From the NCBI RefSeq assembly GCF_963576545.1, contig NC_083651.1, forward strand, positions 18,661,748-18,725,747: DNA of 64,000 nt, in the 5' to 3' direction. The notes under the pieces were generated by a model. That model was not told the origin of the DNA and did not search any database. It worked only from the letters and a program-made list of their open reading frames with translations. The position numbers and the translations under genes are program-made. This DNA is from Limanda limanda (taxonomy: Eukaryota > Chordata > Actinopteri > Pleuronectiformes > Pleuronectidae). Positions 46,780 through 59,801 of this stretch are shown here, one piece after another; the first letter of the stretch is position 1, and every line of letters begins with the position of its first letter.

Positions 46780-49654
46780 TATGCCGACAGAGGATTCAAA
46801 CACATCTGGTACCGGACCCCCTTATGTGTCATTTCTCAGACCTGCTCCAAACCAAAGACATTATGAGAAATACGAAAATATAAAAGAGTCTGTCTGGATT
46901 TTTCAAACTACAGCAAACACTGAAAGTTCTGCAGCATCTTCTTCCTGTAGCTATTCTTCTCGCACCTGCCCACACACATACACCACCAATATTAACAATA
47001 AGAACGGCCTTTTTTTAACCTTGGCATTTGTTATAAAATATGGTTCTATGAAAAATACTTTTAATCAATACTGAGGGAGGAGAAATAAACAACTTTCTAA
47101 CAAACTAGAAGTAGCCCGAGTTTTAAAAATGGATCTATGGATCTATTAATTTATCTTTCCATCTACTAATCTATCCATGCAATAATCTATCCAAATATCC
47201 ATCTATCCTTCATTACAATACTAACAGTGAGGAATAGAAAGTTGATGTCTCACCTGTTTAGTCCCATAAAACCAAACGACATTCACATGTGGGAAAACTG
47301 GTTCAACAGCTTAAAAAAGGTTGCAGATCAGAGATGACATTTGTACCAGTAATACAAACTTGCATCAGTCAAAAGTGTGAACATGGCAATGAGTATATGT
47401 GCAACAGCTCATATAGCTCAAGATGTCACTGTTTAATTTAGTGGAGAAGAAAACAGGCAAACAGAGACTACAGAAAGTTATTTTCCCACAATACATTTTC
47501 AGTTTCACACACAAGAACAAAGACTAGAAGTTGCCTCGAGACCTTTTCACCTCACACTGCCTGCACACCCACAGGTTTACTTATCACGAACATGTGGCGA
47601 CTTGTCGTGTCCTTACACCTACAACTGAAAATTCACCTCTCAGAAACATTTGTATCTAGCTTGAATTACACAGTCCTGATTTCCTTTTGTTAAATGTAAA
47701 ATTAAGAGCATGAGTTGGTTCGGTTCAAAAAAAAAAAAAAAAAAAGAAGAATATTTACAGTGTCATTTAAGCTGAGACGGTTTTAAGTTAAATGTGCTTT
47801 CAAATGATGCTCACCAAAGGTTAAGAGAAGAACTGTTGACTGAGAAACACTGTCTTTTAATCATAGATTTTTTTTATCATTTCAAGTTGAGACAGGGCTG
47901 TGACATGCCTTTTAAGACCAAACTCAAAAATCAAACAGTATTTGTCAATTTATGATTTAACGAAGAAAATGTTTCAATGTTTACCACAGTGCTGTTGTCA
48001 TGAGAGAAAGCAACAATACAATATACTTAGAATAAAAATGCTACATCCTCATAAGAATATGAGAAATTACAGAGAAGACTATTTAGGCTGCAGGAGAAAA
48101 ACATGAAATATGTGAAATCCTGGCTGAAGCTGACAGAGGGCACTGGTGTTCTATCAAACATTTCTACTTAAACATGCAGTGTATAAAGCATTCAGGTAGT
48201 GCAAGCCCATTAAGCTTCCTGGGTTTAGGATTGTTACTGTGGGGGGTAAAGAAGGTCTTTGTTTAGCGGTGTAGAACCAGTGGAGCAAGCTTAAAACATC
48301 ATTTTAGTCTGAAAGGTCTTTTGAAAGGAGTTGGTCAGCTCTGAGATTTACGTCATCGTTGCACACAACAGTCAAACCAGAAACATGGGTTTGTATCCAG
48401 AGTCCTGTGTGTTATTAGGTTTAGGAAACAAAAGCTCATTGGTAAAGACAAGATTATAGTCTTGGTTATTTATTTTATTTATAAAGGGACCATGTACAAT
48501 ATTAAACATAAATGTTGCCATTTGATGCATTGTACCAGAGCTAAATTAAAGCTAGTTTACATGTGCAGTCCACTTCTCATGACTCTTTCAATGCAGCAGA
48601 GAGCATTGGAAATCCAAATGATGCAGAGGGGTCAGGACCAAGCGTCCGAATGAGACACCTTGGGAGTGGGACTTCACTTGTGGGGTCCGACAGATTTGTG
48701 GTGGTCAAAGTGATGGACCCCGGGAAGTTTCAATGGCTGTAAAGAGGTTAAGACTCATGTCAAGTTTGAGGGAAAGTTAGTTAGAGTTAGGTTTAGACAT
48801 TCAGATGTGATAGTGAAGTCTTGGGTAGGGGCTGGGGAACACATGTAGATCTAGATGGAGAGATGGATAGATAGAAAGATGGATGGATGGATGAGCGAAG
48901 TAGCAATAAAGCAGATACGAAGAATTAAAAAGCTCAAAATAGTGTAATAAATATAAAATGTTCTAAAACTGTAAATACTCCCTATGAAAATGATACATAA
49001 TAAAGTACTAGATTACGCAGCAAAGTAGTAAATAGAATAGAACAAAGAATACATCTATGAGAGAAAGTAGCAGAAAAACGTTCGAAAATGTTTGAAAGCA
49101 ACATTTAGCCATTGCCACTAAGTCCTTAGGACAATGATTGAAAAAGATACACATTAATTAATAATTTTAATTAAGCATTACAAGAAAACACAACGGGAGC
49201 TGCTGTAGAAGGCTGCCACAGAGCACGACACCAATGTAAGAAAAAATGACGTCGAAACACGTTTGAAAGATGTGATTTAATGATGTGGTACTAGTCTCAA
49301 TGGAAGCTGGTCGACCCTCTGTTTACTCTGTGGAGATATTCTATGCCAGTGTATTTCTGTGATGGCTCCACCCACTGGGCTCTATGCACACAGTAGGAAC
49401 ATGGCTGCAGAATTTCAGAGAAGGAGAGAGAGCTTCAGATCCATAAGTACATCACTGTGCGGATTTATAATGCTTCATGAATTGTAATAATTCTTGTAAA
49501 AGCAAAATATTCAATACATATTTTTCTTGAGTTGTAGCAAACACTTCATCGCAGCAGGTGGCTGTTTTATCTGAAAACATTTGTGAGGTCATACAAGAAA
49601 GACACCTTGAATGTGAGGTGTGCTAGCTTCTACAAGTAGCTAAAAATATAAAAA

Positions 49655-49945
49655 ACAACATGAAAGCCAGGCTGAAAAGATGGTTTTTAGTAAACGCCTG
49701 AAAGACTGTTCCATCCACCTGGAGCCTAATGGCTGAAAGCAGCATCACCAAATGGTTTTGTTTTTCTTTGGGGAGCAGCTAAAAGGATCTGAGGGGCCTC
49801 CCTCGTTCCTAAACCAAAAAGCATCTCTGCCAGGTATTTAAGTGCGAGGCCATGTACTGCTTTGTAAACTGATAAAAGGATTTTAAATTCACTGTGAAGA
49901 TGAACAGGCTACCAGTGTATGGATTTAGTCATGTGCGCTCTCTTC
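49655..49945 (+). mobile_element. Dispersed-repeat fragment (uncertain class)
   Basis: Words such as GACTGTTCCATCCACCTGGAGCC, GGCCATGTACTGCTTTGTAAACTGATAAAAGG and GAACAGGCTACCAGTGTATGGA match a common teleost interspersed repeat that I recall without a secure class. Boundaries are approximate. Confidence 0.4.
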
Positions 49946-50350
49946 TCGGTCATAGTCAGCACTCTTCCCTTAGCAGAAATCCAGATTCATCAGACCAGGC
50001 TGCGTATTTCCGTCTCAGATTTCTGGTATTGGCCGACAGCAGTGGAACTCCAAGGTTCAGCTTGTGAACAATTGCTTTTCTGCTCACCCCCGTTATACAG
50101 TGCTGTTATCTGTCACCTCTCTTTAACAAGGTGCTTTCCGTCGACACTGGAGGTTTTTCGACACCATTCAGAGTAAAAATAGTCGAGAGACTGTTGTGTT
50201 TGAAAATCCCAGGAGATCAGCACTTTCAGAAACCCTCAAACCAGCCTCTCAGTCAAAGTAACTCAGTTCACAATTTCATTTCCCATTCAGACATTTGATT
50301 TGAACATGAAGCTCCTGACCTGGATCTGCAAGCTGCTACATGGTTGACAT

Positions 50351-51124
50351 AGGGTGACCAGATTTGAGGTTGTAAAAAAGAGGACACTTCGTCGCGGGGG
50401 GGCGGGGGGGGGGGGGGGGGGACTTTAACAAAATTGCAAAGTGCAAATGTAAAACAAATCTTTTTTGTGGCATTTAAATGTGTCAATAATGATAACAAAT
50501 AAAACATTCTAAATAATAAATTCTTTATATGGCCACATATTAAAATAAGAAAATTAAGAAACTTTTCAGTCCTCCTCATATATTAAAGCAATAATGATAA
50601 CAAATACAATATTCCAAATAATAAATTACTTATATGGCCACATATTAAAATAAGAAAATTAAGACACTTTTCAGTCCTCCTCATGTGGTTGGCCATATTA
50701 TGTGCTGTTGTAAACAGCGCACGGAGTGGAAGCGGCAAGGTGCTCAATGTTGCCAGATTGGAAATGGCAAAGTAACGTTCCAAAGGCTCAAAATAGTCGT
50801 ATTTGGAGGATAAATATCGTGGCTCTGGCAACCCTGAGATCGGTCGCCCAATGACAGACTCTCTCTACAGTCAGCTCGCGCAAGAAGGTGGAACGTAAGG
50901 GTGGTACCATTCCCAGAACTTGGAAGGCCGAAATAACTAGTAGGCTATGTGAAAGACCCAGAAACACAAATATATGACGAGGCAAAAAAAAAAAAATAAT
51001 AATTATTAATAGTTTTTTTGGGACGAGGCAAAATACCGGACGTTTTTGGAATCCCTGCCGGACGCATTTTTTAGGTCTCGAAAAGAGGACATGTCCGGGA
51101 AAAAGAGGACGTCTGGTCACCCTA
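50351..51124. mobile_element. Non-autonomous hAT-type transposon, 774 bp
   Basis: Inverted termini AGGGTGACCAGA...TCTGGTCACCCT, bounded by a perfect 8-bp direct repeat GTTGACAT at 50343-50350 and 51125-51132. An 8-bp duplication is characteristic of hAT elements. The interior has a G run (50396-50421) and a 96-bp internal duplication (50484-50579 and 50589-50684). I recognise no intact transposase. Minus-strand frames of 103 and 82 codons span the duplicated part. Confidence 0.85.
50396..50421 (+). repeat. G-rich run
   Basis: 26 bases, all G except one C at 50403, inside the hAT-type element. Confidence 0.9.
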
Positions 51125-52714
51125 GTTGACATATTGTATGATTGCATGAACTTGCAGGTAACTCAGGAACTCTTGATACGATCACCTGAAAGTAAAACAC
51201 CTTTCAGGTGGAGAGCTCATTAAAGTGTAAGAGAGTCTGCAGCCAAGCAAGCAGCTCTGTCAATGCTACGCAAATGCGAATGCTAACATCGATGACATCA
51301 CAGTGGCCAGTATTTAAACTACGCTGCAGGAGAAAGAAGATGATGAGGTTAATATCATAGCATTAAAAGATGCTGACAATAATGAATGAGTGTGGTTTAT
51401 TGATACAATAAAGATTAATGATGGAACATGGGGATCAGGACATGTAAGGCATGGATACGTTGATGCAGACAATACAAATGTGCTCATCCAAAATACATTA
51501 TTTACTTAAGAGATTTATTTAATTCACTGGATATCTGTGCATTTAATCTCCAACTTCTAGTTTTTCATAAATATGTTGCAAAATTATGCAATATTAAGAA
51601 ATCGACCTCTGCCATTCACAAAATTATTAAGTAGGGTACTTATTTCCAGAACTGTATGTAGAGTACGAACTTTTGATTTCCCATCCAGTTCTCATTTGTT
51701 AGGCTGTATCACAGAAGGTTTTTAGCTTTTTATCATATTGTTCGGCCATATACAACAAAGAGTTCTTCTTGCTTTTTACATGGGTACTAGATACATAATC
51801 GTAACCTCCATTATGTATCTAGTACACTGTGTATACCCCCTTTATAGCACGGCTACGAGTGTACAATCAGCATCTGTCTTGGTGTAAGCAGAATCCATAA
51901 ATGGGCCTGAGTGGGGAAAGTGCTATAAGATTCAGGTTCAACTATTTAACACTCAATTATTTATACATTTATTGCTCAATTTGTACAGTTAGGGTTAGGG
52001 ATCTGCACAAAAGTTGTTGTCCTCTGACGCTTATTTGGTGCTGTTTGATTAATTTTTCATTGCGTGCAATTCATTTTAAAATTGGATGCAGACAAAGTCA
52101 GCTCAATAGACTGTTTAATTTATTCTCGCCGTGCATGTAGACCCTGAGCTGTGAAATTGCAGAACAGCAGCCGAGGCATTACAGACACTGTGAAAACATT
52201 CGGAGCACACAGAGTACATCTGCCTGCAGAGCGTACCTGCACCCCCCCCCCACCCCCCTTCCATTAAAGCCGTTTGTTGTTGTGCATGTGCACACAAAAT
52301 TGTGCAAATGCGCGGGGTTGTGTGCGGGTCTCGGAGCTCACACCTGCACACACACGCTCTGCAGCGACACGAGTCAGTCATCCTTGACCTTTTGAAAAAT
52401 TGCCTCACAGATTAGAGAAGGGGTTATTTGGAGACTTGACATATCATCCGTATGTCAGTCACACGCGGTCTCACTGTCGCGCCCCCAGAAGAATTCTCTG
52501 GATCTCATAGTTTACTCAGGATTTATAATCACGGCTGCAATGCCCCACAACTGATCCAGCTGGAGGCTCGGATAGCAAACAGACCGAATTACCATGCGGA
52601 GGCAGCTGGCAGACAGTTAATCACGACCAAGGTCAAGAAGCTCTTCAATTTTTAAAAACATGAGGTGACCGGCCACTCTTTGTCATGACCATTTTCTTTT
52701 TTGTTTGTTGGAGA

Positions 52715-52730
52715 GGGGGGGGGGGGGGGG
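52715..52730 (+). repeat. 16-base G run
   Basis: Homopolymer tract. Confidence 0.92.
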
Positions 52731-54437
52731 AGACCTCGGAGTCCGGCCACAGCAGAGTAACCCACCTCGCCCCTCTGTCACGCAGCCCTGGCAGTGTTCA
52801 TTACTTTGTCCCAGATTCATCTGAGCTCTCTGTTGACAGTGCAGCCTTTTTCATTTCTGTTGATCACTGCTTTCCACCTCAAAGAGCAGCGGCTGTAATG
52901 GCACTCCAGCAGCACAGCACTCCGCTAATAGGATCCAGTAGTTTAAGACATATTTATGCGTCTGCACTCCCTGTCACAATGAGAGGAGAGGGTTGTGACA
53001 AATGAACCACTACAGCTTGTAAATGTGGAGATGAAGGTTTGGGGTCAGGAAAAACAAAACACGAAAAAAAACCTTTAATTCACCTCAGACAGATAAACAA
53101 CAAACCGAAAATTCAACACCGCCTCAAAAAAGACATTTACATTTAGCTCCATCAGAGGCTTGACATACATTTTTTTCTACAATGTTATCAGATCGGAGAC
53201 ACAGTGGAGGGAGAATGTATTTCGAGAGGTTGGAGAAAAATCTCATTTGCCACGCACAAGTCAGCGGCAGTAGCTCAAGGGCATGGGATGAGCGATGTCA
53301 TTACACCAGCACGGTGAATCCGATTGGTCACAGCTCATATGTGGCAAAACGACCTCAGAGGGCTCCACTGGTTTGTCGTGGGTCTAAATGAGACCAATGA
53401 ACTCTCTGAACGAGGTCCTTACCATCGGGATGACACACTACTGTTGAGGAAACATAGAATGAAATAGTATAGTAGCACATGTGTGATAAAAGTATGTGGA
53501 ATTAGTTTTTAATATAAACAGCAAAACCAATTAAGAAAAGATTGTTTCATCTCCTTTCACTCTGAATGCGAATTTCAGGGTTAGGGTCACAGTACGAATG
53601 TTAACACGCTGAGTGTTTACCATGCACAACATGTTTTGTTTTGACTCTTAGCAAAGTTAGAAATAACTGCGAAAAATGTGATGGATGGAACAAAACAAGT
53701 AATGAACCTAATATCATGTTAAGTTTCATAAAAAAAAAAAACTGTAGACTAATTAAAATTAAACCAGATTTTAATTAGTTTAGCTTTTATTATCACACTA
53801 TATTCTGGAAAAATATGTAAGGTGATAATTCACAATTAAAAAACATCACAGGGGTCCACAAGCTCACCTGACAGCTCAGGCGCCTCTCACACTTAATAAA
53901 TCAATAAAGAAATATAAAAAAACCACTGTTCTTCCTACACATGTCAAACTGGTAATTATTATTTGAAATAGTAGGCAGCCTTTCCCAAAGTGTCAGATGT
54001 CGTGCCGTACCACACACCCACCACTTTTCTCTAGAGGTGTGAAAAGTAACAGAGGTAAAAAGTTGACCACATCTCTGCATGTCTTTGTTTAGAGAAATCA
54101 CACTTTTACCAGCGTGCGTTCAATAACCACTGAAAGTTTGTTGGAAACTTTCTGGGGGCGTTTACAATCTGTGGACCACCATTTCCCTGCTTCACAACCT
54201 GGAGGGTGAGCTGTGAAGACAAGTGAAACCTTCTCACGTTCACTCGACTCCCCCTCTGTACCCACAATGTGTGTGTGTGTGCAAACTGTGCACGTGTGCG
54301 TCAAACTGTGTCACAACCTACATCTGATGCCACTTTAGCAGAATTCTTCTAAATAAATGTCTGATTCTTTCTAAAAAATAAACTAACTTTCTTCAACTAT
54401 CATTACAACATCCCATTGTCACATTTACAAAAGTAAT

Positions 54438-54864
54438 TTAAAGCTAAAAGGGATCTATTGGCAGAAATTGAATATAAAATAGTTCTAGTGATGTTTTCAC
54501 TAGAGTGTTTCATATAAATTGTACAAATTGTTGTTTTCTTTTCCTTATAATGACCCTTTATATTACATTATTATTATATAAACTCTCAATATTTACATCG
54601 GAAGCAGGTCCTGTCTACGGAGGCTGCCATGTTTTTTACAGTAGCCCATAGTGGACAAACTAAACACCTTTTGAGTTATTATGACAACTGAAGACTTCAA
54701 CAGGTTCTCTTTAATGTTTGGAAGGAGTGGGTGAGGGGTATTCAGCTGCAAATTTGCTGAATTGAGTGACATCTAGTGGTGAAGTTGCATTTTAAAATGC
54801 AACTGCATTTTAAAATGCAACTTCAACACTAGATGTCACTCAATTCTACACACTGAACCCTTAA
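54438..54864 (+). mobile_element. hAT-like MITE, copy B, with duplicated inverted end
   Basis: Same family and orientation as 8759-9110 (shared GGCAGAAATTGAATATAAAA-type start, AAATTGTACAAATTGTTGTT, CTGCCATGTTTTTTACAG, GACAACTGAAG, TATTCAGCTGCAA, CACTAGATGTCAC). The left terminus has lost the GGTCCAGTGTGT part; the right end reads ACACACTGAACCCTTAA. The right-end segment is present twice in opposite orientation and forms the foldback at 54759-54846. Confidence 0.65.
54759..54846. repeat. 88-bp near-perfect foldback (inverted repeat)
   Basis: Arms 54759-54801 and 54804-54846 (43 nt each) are reverse complements with a single mismatch and a 2-nt centre. Each arm also contains the self-complementary word TTGCATTTTAAAATGCAA. 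Confidence 0.92.
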
Positions 54865-56222
54865 GGTCTACACACTTTCACTTTAGCTGCACCTGCCTGC
54901 TGGATTCTGACGCATTAGCGGGAAACTGTAGGATCGTACACGGATAATATGATTAATGGTTTGAGCAATCCAGGTGTTCAGGTAATCTGTTCATCACATT
55001 CCACTATTCTTAATCCTAGTGGGATCATTCCTGGGCTGCAGCAAAACTAATCTGATCAGTGTCACCACTTATCTATCTGAGATAGATTTCATGTAGAGAA
55101 TTAAAATAGAGAGGTTAAGAGTCATTCAAAGTCCAGTATCAATGTTGAATATAGTGAAATTCAAATTAGGAATGAAATTCCCACTATGGATCGTGTTTAC
55201 TCAGTCACTGTGTGAAGACCACACAGTTTGATGGCTCCCTACACACCTCTTCTAATACAATAAAAACCCACAAGACTCATGAATGCCAGGATACTATTCC
55301 AGCTAGCACTGTATTCTAGAAACCGGTGCTCACACAGGACTCCAGTCGCCCCACATTTACTTTACCCATTATCATATTAAAACAGTAGTTTAGCAGATTT
55401 CATGAGGCAAAGCTTCCCAAGTCCTGACAGCAGCATCTCACTGTGAAAAATAAATTAGTTCACGTTCCTACACAGGCTTTGATTGCTCGCTTCAATATGC
55501 AAATTGAAGGATCCCCGTGCATATATTTGTCGTAAAAACCGACATATCAGCTCGCTGGTTACTGACTGCATAATGCTACGACTCTTAGTTAATCAGACCT
55601 CGTGGTAACAACAGAACAATTCATCTCATCCACCCAAACAGTAAAATAACTCTACAAGAGAAACGCCACCAAATGTAGTGTTGTTTTGAGCAGGGACATA
55701 TTTTTTAAGTTTTATGTGGGTCAAGTCACGTGCTTTGCAATCTCGCAGCCAATCGGCTAATGTCTGATGATACATTAGCCTCAGGGGGCAATAACCAATA
55801 TTTGGAGACTTCCGGTGTAGACAGTGGAAATCCGGGCCAAGACTCTCTCTTCTGTTCACCATTAACAGTCTGACTAGTTTCTTTCATCGCATGGGTCGCA
55901 TGTTTCTCCAAACACTGTGACTTTTTTAATAGTTGTTTTAGGTCCAGACAACATTTTGACTAATCTCTTATCAACAGCTATCTGCATATGAATGTAGATA
56001 AATTAAAAAGCTGACAGACAGTGCATTTCAATATCTTTAGCTCCTCACATGGACTGTTTACCTGCAGGCAACCAGAGCTCGCTCAAAGATGATTGGTCAA
56101 ACCAAAGCAGAAACTACATTGTAATACATCAGACAAATCAGCCCCAAAAGGCAGACACAGACAAATTTGTTTTCTAAGTGAAACAAGAGTTTTTTTATTT
56201 ACAAAATGCTTGATCACAAACG

Positions 56223-56245
56223 GAGAGAGAGAGAGAGAGAGAGAG
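56223..56245. repeat. (GA)n
   Basis: About 11 units. Confidence 0.9.
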
Positions 56246-58294
56246 CCCATAAGCACAAAAGACAAAGAAGGGGGGGAAACAGACCGACACATAAGGACAA
56301 ACCAGAAGACTTCCCACCCCAAAAGATTTTCTCTCACCATCATATTTTGCATATCCACATGCACATTCTATTGATAGAGATTAACCGCTTTCTGATATTA
56401 GATAACTTTTACCAAACATCTTATTCTAAAATGTCCAAGCATCTATTATCAAAACAGCCAATACTTTGCAGGTTTATTCAATTGATCTTCAGTCCTTGCT
56501 AACTTTGGGTGTTTAGACAGCATACACCATGGCTCACCAGCACACACAGAGACAATCACTCAGGCTCAAATTCTCCCCCGAGGACAATTGAGAGTTTTCA
56601 CTTAACTTAAGCTGAATGTGTTATGGTTGTAAATGGAAGCCGGAGAGAACCCACGCAGACACGGAGAGAACATGTTTACACAGAAAGGCCCTGGCCGCCC
56701 CTGAGGTTTTCAGCTGAAACCTTCTGGCTGCGAGAAGACGGTGCTAACCACTTCAACATTCTCCCACCTTTGATCTAATGTGATTTTCCCAAAAAGTTAA
56801 TGTAAAAGTGGTTTTAGCTTCAACCATATCCAAATATAAGTTCTAAAGACAACATTTAAACATTTATTTTAAATTGTTGCAGGCTGAATAGGTTTTACAG
56901 CAGATCAGCCGGTAACCATCGAGTCAGAGACCTATAAAAAAACAGGCGCTTGCTCCTTTCACCAATCGTTGTCTTCAGAAATCAGATGTAAGGTCGGGGG
57001 GGAACAGCCGATCGGTTGCTAATCGACATTACCTGTGTGCTCCCTTGTGCTCTTGAATCACTCTGTTTAATTACCCTGTCTGATTTTTAATTTCTGCTGA
57101 ATGCATTTGTAGTGTTGCATGCAAGCCGCTGCTCCAGCACATCATTAAAGTTTCATTAAAGTTAAAAGGTGATGTGTTATTGGCACAACAGAGGAAAAAA
57201 CAGTCATGTAAGAATGATGACAACGTGTGTTCAGTCTCTCAATACATGGCAACATTTAAAAGAGAATATCAAACAAATAGAAACCAATAGACCCATGGGC
57301 TTGCTTGCACAAATCCAAAACCCACACAGAATAAATAAACAATTACAGTGCAATGTGAAGCTTTTGTTGTCAGTGATGAAATAATAGCGCTTTGGTCCAG
57401 TGGACCATTTTTATATCTTTGATCCAGATAAACCGTTGGATGTTCACTGAGGATTTGATGGAACTGAAAGCTCTGCACCATCTGAAAGTCTGAAAAAATA
57501 AATGTGCCGAAAACAAGATAAGGTCAAATTAAATAAGGATACCCTGCTGAGGAGTCTCACACAGCAGCAGGAAAGGAGCAGAATCCAGACGAAGAAGAAG
57601 ATGTCAGAGCGACCGGCGAGAGCCAACACTCACATTCACATTCCTGTCTGAGAGCGTGGAGAATGAAGACCTCATGAATCAAATTCTGTCAGCAGTGATG
57701 GGAGCAAAATTAAGCAGGGGTTCCTGGGATTGTCTTTGATTAAAATGACGCCACTGTTTCAATCATTGACACATTTAACTCCTTCTGAAGACGAGGGAGC
57801 AGCCGCAATGAGAAAGGTTTTTTAATTCTATCAAATACCTGTTGTCTCCTGTCGAACACCGAAAAACAAGTCATGTCAAGAGGGAAAAAAAACACACATA
57901 TGCAATGATGAGTCATGTTCCATCAATGTGTTAGTCAACAGTGTTGGAGCCAATCAGATTTTCTCACAGGAACGGCCATATGTTAGCAGCTTCAGTCTTT
58001 CTGGGCCATGTGTCCAAAGCACTGCACGGAAGTAATACGCCACAGCTGTCAGTGTTACCACGAGGTGAGACATGCGGCGTGTTGGTGTCACATTAGCACA
58101 CACCCTCTGTCTCCTTCATCCTGCTCAGACAGATTGCTACAGTGTGTCTGGTGTACCTTTCCCTCCGCGGCACTGTCAGCTCTGGTAATTGACTCTTGCA
58201 GTCTCCGCTGAGCCGTCCACTACACGGCCTGTAAGGCTCCACTCCCAATTACAGGCTACAGCTGCCTGACGGGCCGAGGTGGATGACCAGGGGG

Positions 58295-58332
58295 GAGAGA
58301 GAGATCGAGAGAGAGAGAGAGAGAGAGAGAGG
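58295..58332. repeat. Imperfect (GA)n
   Basis: 38-bp array with one ATC interruption. Confidence 0.9.
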
Positions 58333-59635
58333 CAGGGTGGCGGTGAGGGAGTGCGGCATTATTAGTCTTTGATGTGGAACTGAGGGTGAGTTGAATATAC
58401 ACCGGCTCACCTGTACGTACCAGCGGCATTCCCTTGTAAAACCACTATAAAGTTGGCCCAACCAGGAAACAGTGTCCACTTATTAGTTTAATCAGTTAGC
58501 CGAGTCACTCGTGTACACGTTGAGCGTGAAGGCAGCAACAGTTGATGTCCTGCTCCATTTGCCGGCTCTGTGAGGCAACAGATTGGGCTGAGGAGAGAGG
58601 TGTTTCTCTTTGTGCCACCAGGTACGATTCAGACAGCCGACGACAGGGCACCATTGGTCAGTGGCAGCCTGTCACAGATAATAACCCTCACTGTTATGGC
58701 TGTGTTTGCCAGAGGGAATGCCTGAGCAGCGGTCTTTTGTGCTTTGTATGCATGTGTCTCACTTGCCTGCCTCCAAAAGAGTCGATTGAATCTTTCGCCG
58801 GCTGAAACCACACTTAGTGTGAATTTCTGGGTTTACCGAAATTTGTGTCTTCATTTTTGCACTTTTAGCCACTTTTTCTGTCAAAGTCAAAGCCGGCTAC
58901 TCTGTGAACATGTTCATTACAACAATGTCCGACAGAGCAAGGAACAAGCAGGGTATTAATAAAGATGTTAAGATGATAGACATTATATCTTTAAGATAAA
59001 ACAAAATCTTGGCAATTTTACTGTGTTCGCAAACAATTACACTAAATATAGAACAAGATGGAATGAAACCAGAATTTACCCTTAATTTGAGCTTCAAGAT
59101 AGGCTTCAAGGATAATAGGACAGGGCTGAGCTGGGCCATGCACCTACTGCAGCTACACTGTAGCTGAAGTGCTACTCAACAAATTACTGTAATTTAAAAA
59201 AATATTGATGCATGGTAAAGAAGGCTATGGCTATTATTGAGTTGTTTGTAAGTATGTATTTCCTCTGTTAGCTGCAGTCACGTAAAGTAACAACTACCGT
59301 AGGCAGGATGATTACAGCCGGATACAGACACGTCCCTGTTGTGAAGGCAATATCAACATTTGAATTCCTATATTTTACCTCAAATCGGAAACTTACAATG
59401 AATAAAAGCCGGCTTTACTTTCATTCACAGCCACTCAGCCACTCACACGGCCATGTCCCCCAATCCACAGCGCTACACTCCCTGTGAGCCGTGCAGGAGA
59501 TAAAAGAGAGAAAGACCCAAAAAGATTAAACAGCCAATCATTTCAGCTTACAACATATGTGAGCCGCAGATTGCACTGGAACGTTATTACTCCTCGCTGG
59601 ACCATTATCGCACCCTCGAAAAAGAGAAAGAGAGC

Positions 59636-59801
<166 letters not shown>

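Larger units (their letters stand above)
43280..49900. other. Upstream flank of ikzf2, no gene seen
   Basis: AT-rich non-coding sequence. Apart from the repeat fragments and motif candidates listed separately, I see only cryptic (ATCT)n near 47130-47215 and (GATG)n near 48860-48890, and an A run at 47726-47744. Confidence 0.6.
49935..51215 (-). mobile_element. Tc1/mariner transposase relic, interrupted by a hAT element
   Basis: Minus-strand remnant of a Tc1/mariner-type transposase region, recognisable from words in conserved order: CAGAAATCCAGATTCATCAG plus ACCAGGC (the 'CCTGGTCTGATGA' region), TAACAAGGTGCTTTCCG, GAAAATCCCAGGAGATCAGC and AACCCTCAAACCAGCC. No intact frame remains. The relic occupies about 49935-50342 and resumes after 51132; the piece between is the insertion listed at 50351-51124. 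Outer limits are approximate. Confidence 0.6.
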
